Below are positions 8,364 through 17,279 of a stretch of DNA of 64,000 nt, in pieces. Source of the DNA: an uncultured SAR86 cluster bacterium (GTDB lineage Bacteria; Pseudomonadota; Gammaproteobacteria; Magnimaribacterales; D2472); contig CALSQM010000002.1 in assembly GCA_943788515.1 (NCBI GenBank), positions 161,754 through 225,753 of the forward strand. The letters run 5' to 3'. The position numbers and the translations under genes are program-made. The notes below the pieces were generated by a model, which saw nothing but the letters and a program-made list of their open reading frames with translations, ran no database searches and had not been told where the DNA came from. Numbering within the stretch: the first letter of the stretch is position 1; every line of letters starts with the position of its first letter.

Positions 8364-10109
8364 TTACATTTTTTCCATAGGTTCAATCCCAAGAAGCTCC
8401 AGCCCATTTGAAATAACAGACTTAACAGCATCTAAACATAAAATTATTGAATTAAGATTCTCCTGTGACTCGGTTAATACTGGATTATCATTATAAAAAC
8501 TATGAAAAGTATGAGCTAAATCTTTTAGGTAAAATATTATCAAGTGAGGATGCAGGGAGGTTGATGCTCTTCTTACTACACTAGGATATCTGCTAATTTC
8601 ATGAATCAACTTGTCACACTGACGATATGAGCCATTGCTGATGGAATCTGCTGAAGAGGGCATATGATTGTTATTAGCTTTATATTTATTAAGTAAAGAA
8701 AATATTCTTGCGTGAGCATACTGAATGTAATAAAACATATTCTCTTTGCTATCAGATGTGGCTAAGTCTAGATCAAAATCTAAGTGCTGATCAGCCTGTT
8801 TAGAAAGATAATAAAATCTTGCAGCGTCAGTCCCTATATCCTGAATTAAATCTTTTAGAGAATAAAAATCTCCGGATCTGGTAGACATTTTGACCTTTTT
8901 CCCTTCTTTAAAAAGATTTGCAAACTGAACAAGCTGAACATCTAACCTATTCTTATCAAACCCCAGTCCATTCATTGAGGCTTCAATTCTTTTTATGTAA
9001 CCGTGATGATCAGCCCCCCAAACATTAATCAACTTATCAAACCCCCTGTCTATTTTATTTTTATGATATGCAACATCTGAGGCAAAATAGGTCGGCCTTC
9101 CGTCATCTCTTATAAGCACTCTATTTTTATCATCGCCACTATCTGAAGTGTCCAGCCATATTGCTCCATTCTCTTCAAATGCTAATTTTTTATCTTTAAG
9201 GGTTTGAATGGCCAAAGAGATTTTAGAGCCACTATCTGCTAAGTTTCCAAGAGATGATTCATAAAACCAATGATCAAAACCAACATTGAATAAACTAAGA
9301 TCCTCTTTGATAGAATCAAGAACAGAATTTAAAGCAAAATCTTTTACTTCAAACCATTGAGAGCTATCAAGTTCTTTCATCCTTACAATTAATTCATCTA
9401 TCTCCTTCTCCTCATCAGATGGCAAATCCTTTATATATAAAGATGCATCTTTAAGAGTAGAAGGAGTATTTTTTTGCTTAAAAGCTTGGGCAATATCTTC
9501 TATATAGGAGCCTTTGTAAGCATTTTTAGGAAAGAATTCCATGAATGCATCTGAGTTAAGTTTTACATAGACGCTTGCAGTTAGAATATCAATTTGTCTG
9601 CCTGCATCATTAATATAGTACTCTTTTTCTACCTTATAGCCTGAAGATGTAAGTATTCTTCCTATTGCATCTCCATATGCTGCACCTCTACCATGACCTA
9701 CATGCAATGGTCCGGTTGGATTAGCTGAAACGAATTCAATTTGAATTGATTTATTTTTACCATGCTTAGCGGTACCAAAATCTTTAGGGTTGAGATTTAT
9801 ATAATTGATTATTGATACAAAATCTTCACGTTTAAAAGTTACATTAATAAAACCAGGCCCAGCAGACTCAACTTTTTCAAATGCATTAGAATCTTTAAGA
9901 TTCGAAACTAATTCTTCGGCCAAATCGCGTGGACTTCTTTTTAATATACTCGCAGCAATCATACATACATTAGATGTGGCATGACCTTTTTTTAAATCAT
10001 CAGTTACAGTTGTTGCACATTTTTCTTTTATGAACTCAACTTGATCATCGCTTACGTTAGGTAATGAAATTAAGAAATCATTAATTTGTTCATTAATAAT
10101 AGGAATCAT
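8364..10109 (-). CDS. argS: arginyl-tRNA synthetase ArgS
   Basis: Class I aminoacyl-tRNA synthetase charging tRNA-Arg. The HIGH-like motif appears as HVGHGRG in the NPTGPLHVGHG stretch, followed by the KMS loop (KKVKMSTRSG). The N-terminal Arg-tRNA synthetase domain and the C-terminal DALR anticodon-binding domain are both recognisable. The 581 aa length is typical. Its start overlaps the efp stop by 1 base. Confidence 0.96.
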   Translation of the reverse strand: MIPIINEQINDFLISLPNVSDDQVEFIKEKCATTVTDDLKKGHATSNVCMIAASILKRSPRDLAEELVSNLKDSNAFEKVESAGPGFINVTFKREDFVSIINYINLNPKDFGTAKHGKNKSIQIEFVSANPTGPLHVGHGRGAAYGDAIGRILTSSGYKVEKEYYINDAGRQIDILTASVYVKLNSDAFMEFFPKNAYKGSYIEDIAQAFKQKNTPSTLKDASLYIKDLPSDEEKEIDELIVRMKELDSSQWFEVKDFALNSVLDSIKEDLSLFNVGFDHWFYESSLGNLADSGSKISLAIQTLKDKKLAFEENGAIWLDTSDSGDDKNRVLIRDDGRPTYFASDVAYHKNKIDRGFDKLINVWGADHHGYIKRIEASMNGLGFDKNRLDVQLVQFANLFKEGKKVKMSTRSGDFYSLKDLIQDIGTDAARFYYLSKQADQHLDFDLDLATSDSKENMFYYIQYAHARIFSLLNKYKANNNHMPSSADSISNGSYRQCDKLIHEISRYPSVVRRASTSLHPHLIIFYLKDLAHTFHSFYNDNPVLTESQENLNSIILCLDAVKSVISNGLELLGIEPMEKM

Positions 10110-10672
10110 TATTTTGCTCTACCAACATAACTCTCGTCCCTTGTATCAACCTTAATAGTTTCACCTTCATTAACAAACAGAGGCACCTGGACTGACACAC
10201 CTGTCTCTAGTTCTGCTGGCTTTGTAGCTCCTGAGACCGTATCCCCCTTAACCCCAGGTTCTGATGATGTAATTTTTAATTCAACTATGACAGGTGGGTC
10301 AACTAATATAGGTCTTTCATCCCAAAGAATAATTTCGCAGGTTTCCTGACCAACAAGCCATTTTTTAGCACTACCCATTTCATTGGTACCAATTTCAATT
10401 TGCTCATATGTAGTTGTATCCATAAAGTGCCACGACTCTCCATCACAATAAAGAAATTCCATATCCTTATGATTAACATCTGCAGTTTCAACAGATTCAC
10501 CTGACTTAAATGTTTTATCGTTTGTATTGCCTGTGAGCAAGTTCTTATACTTGACTCGCATAACTGCTTGTCCCTTTCCTGGTTTATGAAACTCATGCTC
10601 TATTATTGAGCAAGGCGCATTATCTATCAGGAGCTTAGTTCCATTCTTGAATTGATTCGTTGATATTTTCAT
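10109..10672 (-). CDS. efp: elongation factor P
   Basis: Translation factor that relieves ribosome stalling at polyproline stretches. KOW-like domain I carries the KPGKGQA loop with the conserved lysine at about residue 34, which in E. coli-type EF-P is beta-lysylated. Domains II and III follow, ending with GETIKVDTRDESYVGRAK-type residues. At 187 aa it is full length. It is the first gene of the long minus-strand run, divergent from the peptidase gene. The modifying enzymes EpmA/EpmB are not in this window. Confidence 0.95.
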   Translation of the reverse strand: MKISTNQFKNGTKLLIDNAPCSIIEHEFHKPGKGQAVMRVKYKNLLTGNTNDKTFKSGESVETADVNHKDMEFLYCDGESWHFMDTTTYEQIEIGTNEMGSAKKWLVGQETCEIILWDERPILVDPPVIVELKITSSEPGVKGDTVSGATKPAELETGVSVQVPLFVNEGETIKVDTRDESYVGRAK

Positions 10673-10720
10673 TTTTTATATATATTTTTTATGTTATTTT
10701 GGTTAATCGAGGAAACACTT

Positions 10721-12532
10721 ATGAAAAAAATATTCACATTAATTGTCATATGTGCAATTGTAACTTCTTGCGGGCAAACTGGCGAACAATCTAAGTCTTT
10801 AGATGATTTGGATTTATTCTTAGCTTCTGTTGAGGAAGATAACTTAACCGAAGGACCGATTGTTAACTCTGCATATTGGATTGGTTCAAATTTTATAACC
10901 TATGACTCTCAAAAAGTATTATCTGATTATTCCAAAAGATATACTTTAAAAGCTTTAGAATTATCGAGAGAAGCAGCCTTATTTAACAATCTGGATACAT
11001 CAGACTCAAACAGAAGACAATTAGAGCTTTTGAAAAGCTCTTTTGTTATGCCGCCTCCATTTAATGAAGCTCTAGCGGGGGAGCTCTCCACAATATCAAC
11101 CCAACTTGATGCAATGTATGGAAGTGGTAAGCATTGTTATGAAGACGGAACATGTTATGAGTTAGGCGATTTCGAACAAATTTTAGATAATTCACGAGAT
11201 CCTAGCGAATTACTTAAAGCCTGGACTGGCTGGCATGAAATAGGTAAACCTATGAAGCCGATGTATATGCGTATGGTTGAAATTGGAAATCAAGGATCAA
11301 AAGATCTTGGTTTTGAAGGTCTAAGTGATTTATGGTTCAGTAAATACGACATGCCAGCAGAAGAATTTTTACAAGAAACAGACAGAGTTTGGGAAGAAGT
11401 AAAACCTCTATATGAGGCATTGCATTGTCATGTTAGAAGTGAACTTAATTCCAAGTATGGAGATGAAGAAGTTCCTCTTGATGGGCCATTGCCTGTCCAT
11501 CTCTTGGGAAACATGTGGGGACAGTCATGGTCAAATATTTATGATCTTGTATACAAAGCAGAAGAAACGAATCCTATTGATGTTACTCAAATAATTAAAG
11601 ATAGGAATATCAATGAAAAGCAGATGGTTGAATATGCTGAAAATTTCTTTTTATCTATGGGATTTAATTCCCTTCCTGAAACATTTTGGGAGCGATCACT
11701 ATTTATAAAACCTGCAGATAGATCAGTTCAATGCCACGCATCTGCATGGAACTTAGACTCTGCAAACAATGACTTAAGAATAAAGATGTGTATTGAAAAA
11801 AATGAAGAAGACTTCAGTACCATTCATCATGAATTAGGACATATTTTTTATTATCAAGCTTATAACCATTTACCTACTTTGTTTCAAGGTGGAGCCAACG
11901 ATGGTTTCCATGAAGCTTTCGGTGATCTACTAACTCTATCTATTACACCAGGTTATCTTAATGATATTGGTTTTATATCAGCAGAAGAAGCAGAAGCTGC
12001 AAAAAAAGATGAAATAGGCTTGCTCATGAAACAAGCTCTAGAGGGTGTCGTAGTTATACCTTGGGCATTGATGTTAGACAAATGGAGATCAGGAATTTTT
12101 AATGGCGAGATTGATGAATCTAATTTAAATCAATCTTGGTGGGATATGAGAGAGTCATATCAAGGAATAACATCTCCAGTTGCCAGAACAGAGGATTACT
12201 TTGACCCTGGTGCTAAGTATCATATTCCTGGAAATACTCCTTATACAAGATACTATCTTGCTAGAATCATGCAATACCAATTCCATGAATCATTATGTAA
12301 TGAAATGAATTTTCAGGGAGCACTCCATGAATGTTCTATTTATGGAAATTCAGAAGTTGGTGAAAAAATTATCTCTACTATGGCAATGGGGCAGAGCCTT
12401 CCATGGCAAGATGCATTTGAAAATATCACTGGCTCAAGAAAACTAAGTGGAAGTTCTGTGATGAATTATTACAAGCCATTAAAGGATTGGCTGGACAAAC
12501 AAAATGAAAATAGAATGTGTGGGTGGGAGTAA
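10721..12532 (+). CDS. M2 family zinc peptidase lipoprotein (ACE-like)
   Basis: Predicted secreted peptidyl-dipeptidase related to angiotensin-converting enzyme. The zinc motif HHELGH is near residue 369, with the third ligand in FHEAFGD about 24 residues later. An upstream ATG at 10691 exists, but I chose 10721: a GAGGA ribosome-binding site precedes it, and the protein then begins with a clean lipoprotein signal ending in VTSC (Cys 17). At about 603 aa it has one full M2 domain. It is probably anchored in the outer membrane facing the periplasm, or exported. Substrates are unknown. Confidence 0.88.
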   Translation: MKKIFTLIVICAIVTSCGQTGEQSKSLDDLDLFLASVEEDNLTEGPIVNSAYWIGSNFITYDSQKVLSDYSKRYTLKALELSREAALFNNLDTSDSNRRQLELLKSSFVMPPPFNEALAGELSTISTQLDAMYGSGKHCYEDGTCYELGDFEQILDNSRDPSELLKAWTGWHEIGKPMKPMYMRMVEIGNQGSKDLGFEGLSDLWFSKYDMPAEEFLQETDRVWEEVKPLYEALHCHVRSELNSKYGDEEVPLDGPLPVHLLGNMWGQSWSNIYDLVYKAEETNPIDVTQIIKDRNINEKQMVEYAENFFLSMGFNSLPETFWERSLFIKPADRSVQCHASAWNLDSANNDLRIKMCIEKNEEDFSTIHHELGHIFYYQAYNHLPTLFQGGANDGFHEAFGDLLTLSITPGYLNDIGFISAEEAEAAKKDEIGLLMKQALEGVVVIPWALMLDKWRSGIFNGEIDESNLNQSWWDMRESYQGITSPVARTEDYFDPGAKYHIPGNTPYTRYYLARIMQYQFHESLCNEMNFQGALHECSIYGNSEVGEKIISTMAMGQSLPWQDAFENITGSRKLSGSSVMNYYKPLKDWLDKQNENRMCGWE

Positions 12533-12535
12533 TTT

Positions 12536-13384
12536 ATGAATAAAGTAATTAATATTGTAATTTCAGCAGTGGCATTTCTTGTTGCAGCTCTGTTGGCAAA
12601 CGCTACTGGTATCGATTTAGTTTTAAAGGTTGTCTTTATTGCTTTTGCTCTTCAGTGGATAGCTTTTATTCCAGCATATGTTTTTCAAACAGAAAAGTTT
12701 TATGACTTAATGGGGAGCATCACATATCTTTCTGTAATGTGGTTTTCATTGGCCTCAACTTCAGAACAATTTACTACTTTAAACGGAGCTAATATTGCTA
12801 TTGTTTTATTAATTACATTATGGGCTCTGAGGCTTGGGACCTTTCTATTTATGAGAGTACATAAAGATGGAGAAGATAAAAGGTTCCGTTCTATAAAACC
12901 ATCTGCTACACAATTTTTTATGACCTGGACCCTTCAAGGCCTTTGGGTTTCAATGTGTTCTATGTGTGCCTTAACAGCCATATCTTCTGAAACCGGCGTG
13001 GTAATGAATGCACTTTTTTATATTGGGCTTGGGTTATTTGTTTATGGTTTTTGTACTGAAATCATTGCCGATAATCAAAAATCTAAATTTAGATCAGTAC
13101 CTGAAAATAGAGATAAATTTATAACCACTGGTCTTTGGGCCAAATCAAGACATCCAAACTTTTTTGGTGAAATAGTTTTATGGGCAGGTGTGGCTGTTAT
13201 GTCATTCTCTTCTCTTAATGGACTTCAGTACTTAACTTTAATCTCGCCAGTATTTACATACTTACTTCTTGTTTATGTAAGTGGAGTGCGGATGTTAGAG
13301 GCTAGAGCTGATAAGAAATGGGGACAAGATGAGGAATACATTAAATATAAATCTGAAACACCAGTGTTGATGATAAAATATTGA
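12536..13384 (+). CDS. DUF1295 membrane protein (steroid 5-alpha-reductase-like)
   Basis: Polytopic inner-membrane protein of 282 aa with about seven hydrophobic helices. The C-terminal half carries the reductase/methyltransferase-type SRHPNFFGE motif near residue 205 and the ADKKWG..EY end, diagnostic of DUF1295 and relatives of steroid 5-alpha reductase and ICMT. The substrate is unknown. It starts 4 bases after the M2 peptidase stop, so the two form a transcription unit, but no functional link is evident. Confidence 0.85.
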   Translation: MNKVINIVISAVAFLVAALLANATGIDLVLKVVFIAFALQWIAFIPAYVFQTEKFYDLMGSITYLSVMWFSLASTSEQFTTLNGANIAIVLLITLWALRLGTFLFMRVHKDGEDKRFRSIKPSATQFFMTWTLQGLWVSMCSMCALTAISSETGVVMNALFYIGLGLFVYGFCTEIIADNQKSKFRSVPENRDKFITTGLWAKSRHPNFFGEIVLWAGVAVMSFSSLNGLQYLTLISPVFTYLLLVYVSGVRMLEARADKKWGQDEEYIKYKSETPVLMIKY

Positions 13385-13471
13385 TACAGTTTTCTTTACA
13401 ATAATTCTTATAAAAAGTTTTATTATTATTGAATTGACTGTTAATATGAGCAATCTTTTAGGGAGATTAAT

Positions 13472-14221
13472 ATGAATAAAAATTTTAATTTAGTGCACTT
13501 GTGTGTGCTTATTTCTATGTCGAGCTTTGTTTCGTCATCAGATATGGAAAGCGTTCTTGAGGTTGGAAGAGAAAATCAAGAGTTATCAGCAACTTCACAA
13601 GAAAATATCGATGCAACTGAAAAAAAGACCGACAAAATCGTAAATGAGTGGAAAGCTACTGCGAAACAAGTTGAAGGACTAAAGCTTTATAACGAGCAAA
13701 AAAGAATCCAGATAGAAGCCCAGCTTGACTTAATGGACAAGCTAGATGACCAGTTGGTTCAGGTAGTAGTCATGCAAAGACAAATACCACCTTTAGCCCA
13801 AAGAATGCTTGAGAGCCTTGAGTCTTTCATTAATCTTGATACTCCCTTTAGGATTGAAGAAAGACAAAATAGAGTTGATCTAGTTAGATCGTCTCTTGCT
13901 AAGCCAAAAGTAACTGCTTCAGAGCAGGTAAGACAGGTATTAGAGGCTTATAACATTGAAGCTGAATATGGAAGAAAAATCGATACATACGAGAGCGCCT
14001 TACAAGATGGTACTGTAGTAAATATCCTTGTCATTGGAAGAATTGGAATGTTTTATCAAACAAAAGACGAACGATCTAGTGGCAGATGGAATAACGAAAC
14101 AAATTCTTGGGATGAGTTAGATGGAAGTTACAGAAAACCAATCAGAAACGGCATAAGAATGGCTAAGAAATTAGCCCCAACAGATATGTTACTAATGCCA
14201 GTAATTAAAGGAGAAGTGTAA
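13472..14221 (+). CDS. DUF3450 periplasmic coiled-coil protein of a TonB operon
   Basis: Exported protein with an N-terminal signal peptide (about residues 1-22) and a long predicted coiled coil (about 30-120) rich in Glu, Gln and Lys. A globular C-terminal part includes the IGRIGMFYQTKDE segment characteristic of DUF3450. DUF3450 genes regularly lead TonB operons in marine gammaproteobacteria. A GGGAG ribosome-binding site precedes the ATG. The stop overlaps the next ATG by 1 base. The role is unproven; a periplasmic partner of the ExbB/TonB complex is inferred from context. Confidence 0.85.
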   Translation: MNKNFNLVHLCVLISMSSFVSSSDMESVLEVGRENQELSATSQENIDATEKKTDKIVNEWKATAKQVEGLKLYNEQKRIQIEAQLDLMDKLDDQLVQVVVMQRQIPPLAQRMLESLESFINLDTPFRIEERQNRVDLVRSSLAKPKVTASEQVRQVLEAYNIEAEYGRKIDTYESALQDGTVVNILVIGRIGMFYQTKDERSSGRWNNETNSWDELDGSYRKPIRNGIRMAKKLAPTDMLLMPVIKGEV

Positions 14222-15609
14222 TGAGTCGTTTATATCTATTACCATTTTTACTAGTAATATCTTTTGCAAGCTCATTGTTCGCTCAAGATGCAAACGAAGA
14301 AGTTGTTGAAATTTCAACCGTTGAAGCTCTTTTAGCACTTGTTAAAGAGGGTAAAACCCAAGAGCAAGCAGCAAATGATGAAAGAGAAAATTCATTCTTA
14401 GCAAATAAAAATAAACAAGCTTCAATTCTAGCGGCTGAAAAAAGAGAGTTAGTTCGTCAAGAAAAGATTGCTGATACTTTGGAAGCTGAATACAAAAAGA
14501 ATGAAGAAATTCTGAGAGTTAAAGAAGATGCCTATAAGAAAGAACTAGGCTCATTGGTTGAATTATTTGGTCACTTACAAAGCTCTGCTGGAGAAGCTGC
14601 CGTTCAATTTTCTGGATCACTTACTGGGGCTGAGTATGGTCAAGATAGAGTTAAATTTTTAAATGATTTAACTGGAAAAATGTCAGAAACAACTGAACTT
14701 CCAACTATTAGAGAGATAGAAGGGTTATGGTATGAATTAACAAGAGAGCTTGCAGCAAGTGCTCAAGTTGTTTCATTTACTACAGATGTTATTGATGTTG
14801 ATGGTGTTACTTCTGAATGTAGCGTTACTAGAGTTGGATTATTTAACGCAGTTTGTGATGGAAAGTATTTAGAATATGCCTCTTCGAAAGGTCAATATGC
14901 ATTTCTTCCAAGACAGCCTGCAGGCAGATATACCAAAACAGCAAAAGCTATAGGTAATGCTGATATTGGTGATCAAGTTAAATTTGGAGTTGATCCTACA
15001 GGACCAACTGGTGGAAGTTTACTTGCTAACTTAATACAGACTCCATCATTAATGGAAAGAGCTCAACAAGGTAGAGAGGTTGGTTATGCAATTATTGCTG
15101 TTGGTTTGATAGCTGTTTTGTTTGCTTTCTACAAGCTATATAGCTTGTATATGATCGGAACTGCTGTAAGAAGACAGGCTAATCAGGAGGCTGCTGATAT
15201 TTCTAATCCTTTAGGAAGAGTATTAAAAGTGGGTAAAGAGAATTTTGAAAAAGATATTGATACTCTTGAGCTAAAACTAGCTGAAGCCATCATGGCAGAA
15301 AGACCAGCAATTGATAAGGGCATCGGGTTTATCAAAATAATTTCTGTCATTGCTCCTTTAGCTGGTCTTTTAGGAACAGTTACTGGAATGATCGTAACTT
15401 TCCAAATGATTACTCTTTACGGAACAGGTGATCCTAAATTAATGGCTGGTGGTATTTCACAGGCTCTTGTTACAACAGTTCTAGGACTACTTGTAGCTAT
15501 TCCAACTAGTTTACTGCACTCATTTACTCAGTCTTCTGCAAGAGGAATTATTAGTATTCTTGAAGAGCAAAGTACCGGTATTCTTGCCGAGAGAGCAGAA
15601 AGTAAATAG
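14221..15609 (+). CDS. TolQ/ExbB-like proton channel protein with periplasmic N-domain (TtpC-like)
   Basis: Long MotA/TolQ/ExbB-family protein (462 aa against about 230 for ordinary ExbB). Signal peptide at about 1-22, a coiled-coil periplasmic segment (about 50-115), a globular region, then three transmembrane helices (about 290-310, 370-395, 410-435) with the ExbB core LAGLLGTVTGM. The architecture and operon position match TtpC of the Vibrio TonB2 system, where it is required for energy transduction. It is followed by a second, normal ExbB, so the complex probably contains both. Confidence 0.87.
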   Translation: MSRLYLLPFLLVISFASSLFAQDANEEVVEISTVEALLALVKEGKTQEQAANDERENSFLANKNKQASILAAEKRELVRQEKIADTLEAEYKKNEEILRVKEDAYKKELGSLVELFGHLQSSAGEAAVQFSGSLTGAEYGQDRVKFLNDLTGKMSETTELPTIREIEGLWYELTRELAASAQVVSFTTDVIDVDGVTSECSVTRVGLFNAVCDGKYLEYASSKGQYAFLPRQPAGRYTKTAKAIGNADIGDQVKFGVDPTGPTGGSLLANLIQTPSLMERAQQGREVGYAIIAVGLIAVLFAFYKLYSLYMIGTAVRRQANQEAADISNPLGRVLKVGKENFEKDIDTLELKLAEAIMAERPAIDKGIGFIKIISVIAPLAGLLGTVTGMIVTFQMITLYGTGDPKLMAGGISQALVTTVLGLLVAIPTSLLHSFTQSSARGIISILEEQSTGILAERAESK

Positions 15610-15618
15610 GTTTTTACT

Positions 15619-16155
15619 ATGGATATAGTATTTGCAATAACTGAGGCCTTCTCTTCTATAAGAGACTTTATGGAGCAAGGCGGAAGCGTGCTTTGGTTGA
15701 TTGCTATTCTTGTATTTTTTATGTGGGGTATGATTTTTGAAAGAATATGGTATCTGTCCCACGCCCATAATGAGTATGTTTCAAAGCTAGCTAAAAAATG
15801 GGATTCTAGGTCTGATAAGAAGTCATGGTATGCGCTTCAAATTAGAGAAAAAATGATGTCTCAGGCCAAGATAGAAATTAATAAAAACATAAGTATTATC
15901 CAAACTTGTATAGTCTTAGCTCCCTTGCTGGGCCTTTTAGGGACAGTTACAGGGATGATTGAAGTATTTCAGGTCATGGCCTTCAATGGCGGGGGAGATG
16001 CTAGAGCAATGGCTGGTGGAGTCTCAAAAGCAACACTTCCAACTATGGCAGGAATGGTAGCTGCCTTATCAGGTTCATTTGCTGCAATTTATCTAACGAG
16101 CAAAAGTAAAAGACATGAAGAAGAACTAAATGACATTATCAAAAGAGAATTATAG
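15619..16155 (+). CDS. exbB: ExbB proton channel subunit
   Basis: MotA/TolQ/ExbB family inner-membrane protein, 178 aa. Three hydrophobic segments are visible: about 18-40, 90-115 with the conserved PLLGLLGTVTGMIEVF, and 130-155. It forms the channel with ExbD that uses the proton-motive force to drive TonB. It lies between the long TolQ-like gene and exbD with 10-15 base spacings. Confidence 0.92.
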   Translation: MDIVFAITEAFSSIRDFMEQGGSVLWLIAILVFFMWGMIFERIWYLSHAHNEYVSKLAKKWDSRSDKKSWYALQIREKMMSQAKIEINKNISIIQTCIVLAPLLGLLGTVTGMIEVFQVMAFNGGGDARAMAGGVSKATLPTMAGMVAALSGSFAAIYLTSKSKRHEEELNDIIKREL

Positions 16156-16168
16156 ATAGAGGAATATT

Positions 16169-16579
16169 ATGAGAAGAAATGCAATAACTAGTGCGGTACA
16201 AGAGGAAAATGATGAAATTAATCTGACTCCCATGCTTGATGTGGTGTTCATTATGCTTATTTTCTTTATTGTTACAGCAAACTTTATTAAAGAGCCTGGT
16301 TTAGAAATTAATAGACCTGATTCTGATACTGCTGAGACTCAAGAAAATGCAGCTATTCTTATTGCTGTAGGGCCAACTGGTGAAGTATGGATGGATGGAA
16401 GGAGAATAGATGTTCGTCAAGTTAAAGCTAACGTAGTTAAACTTCTTGCTGATAATCCAAAAGGGTCAGTAGTTATCCAGGCAGATGAGAAGGCAATGGC
16501 GGACACTATCATCCAAGTAATGGACGGTGCCAGAGAAGCCGGTGTTAATGCTATTTCTTTAGCCTCAGAACCAAAATAA
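16169..16579 (+). CDS. exbD: ExbD/TolR family biopolymer transport protein
   Basis: 136 aa protein with one N-terminal membrane helix (about 20-42). The helix carries the essential aspartate in the INLTPMLDVVFIML motif, the proton-carrying residue of ExbD/TolR. The periplasmic domain ends with the usual V.I.AD...........A...G pattern. A GAGGAAT ribosome-binding site precedes the ATG. It partners with the two ExbB-type proteins upstream and TonB immediately downstream. Confidence 0.93.
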   Translation: MRRNAITSAVQEENDEINLTPMLDVVFIMLIFFIVTANFIKEPGLEINRPDSDTAETQENAAILIAVGPTGEVWMDGRRIDVRQVKANVVKLLADNPKGSVVIQADEKAMADTIIQVMDGAREAGVNAISLASEPK

Positions 16580-16580
16580 T

Positions 16581-17279
16581 ATGAACCAGGCTAGTGAATT
16601 ATTAAATAAAATATTTAGCCCACTTAGGACTTTATATAATAAAGCTTTTGATGCTAATAAATATGCTGCAGGCCTAGGCCTTTCTGTATTAATTACATCT
16701 GGTTTGTTTTTTATTATGGTTATTCTTATTTCATTAGGCGATAGTGGAGTGAAAGAAGATAAATCAATAAAATTAGCTGATGTTGTAATGCCTGAAAGGC
16801 AAATAGATACATTTATGACCGAAGTTGATAAGCCCGAAAAGCCTGAAGAGCAACCAGAAGATATTGCTCAGCCAGAGCTCGACCTTCAACCATTAACAGG
16901 AATAGACGTTTCAATGGCTAAACCAAAGGCTAATTTCAAAGCAAGTGGAAACTTCTTTAGAGATGGTGAATATATTCCACTATTTAAAGTCCAGCCCATT
17001 TATCCAAGAAGAGCCCAAGAAAGAGGTACAGAAGGGTTTGCTATTACATCTTTTACAATCACTGAAACTGGAACGGTTGAAGATGCTGTTGCCTTAGAGG
17101 GTTATTGTGGAGATCCAGAAGATCCTAACGTACAAATGAGAGAATGTTCAATTTTCAACAGTGCATCAGTAAGAGCTTCATTAAAATTAAAATATAAACC
17201 AAAAATAGTTGATGGCAAGCCAACAGCTGTAGAGGCAGTTAAACATAGATTTACTTTTAAAATGGAGAAAAATGATTAA
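16581..17279 (+). CDS. tonB: TonB family protein
   Basis: Energy transducer reaching from the inner membrane to TonB-dependent outer-membrane receptors. One membrane anchor lies at about 33-53. A short Pro/Glu-rich stretch (about 85-110) and a C-terminal TonB domain follow (about 130-232), with the YPRRAQERGTEGFA and SFTITETGTV signature. Total length of 232 aa is compact and of the TonB2 type. The stop overlaps the following TPR gene by 8 bases. Confidence 0.92.
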   Translation: MNQASELLNKIFSPLRTLYNKAFDANKYAAGLGLSVLITSGLFFIMVILISLGDSGVKEDKSIKLADVVMPERQIDTFMTEVDKPEKPEEQPEDIAQPELDLQPLTGIDVSMAKPKANFKASGNFFRDGEYIPLFKVQPIYPRRAQERGTEGFAITSFTITETGTVEDAVALEGYCGDPEDPNVQMRECSIFNSASVRASLKLKYKPKIVDGKPTAVEAVKHRFTFKMEKND

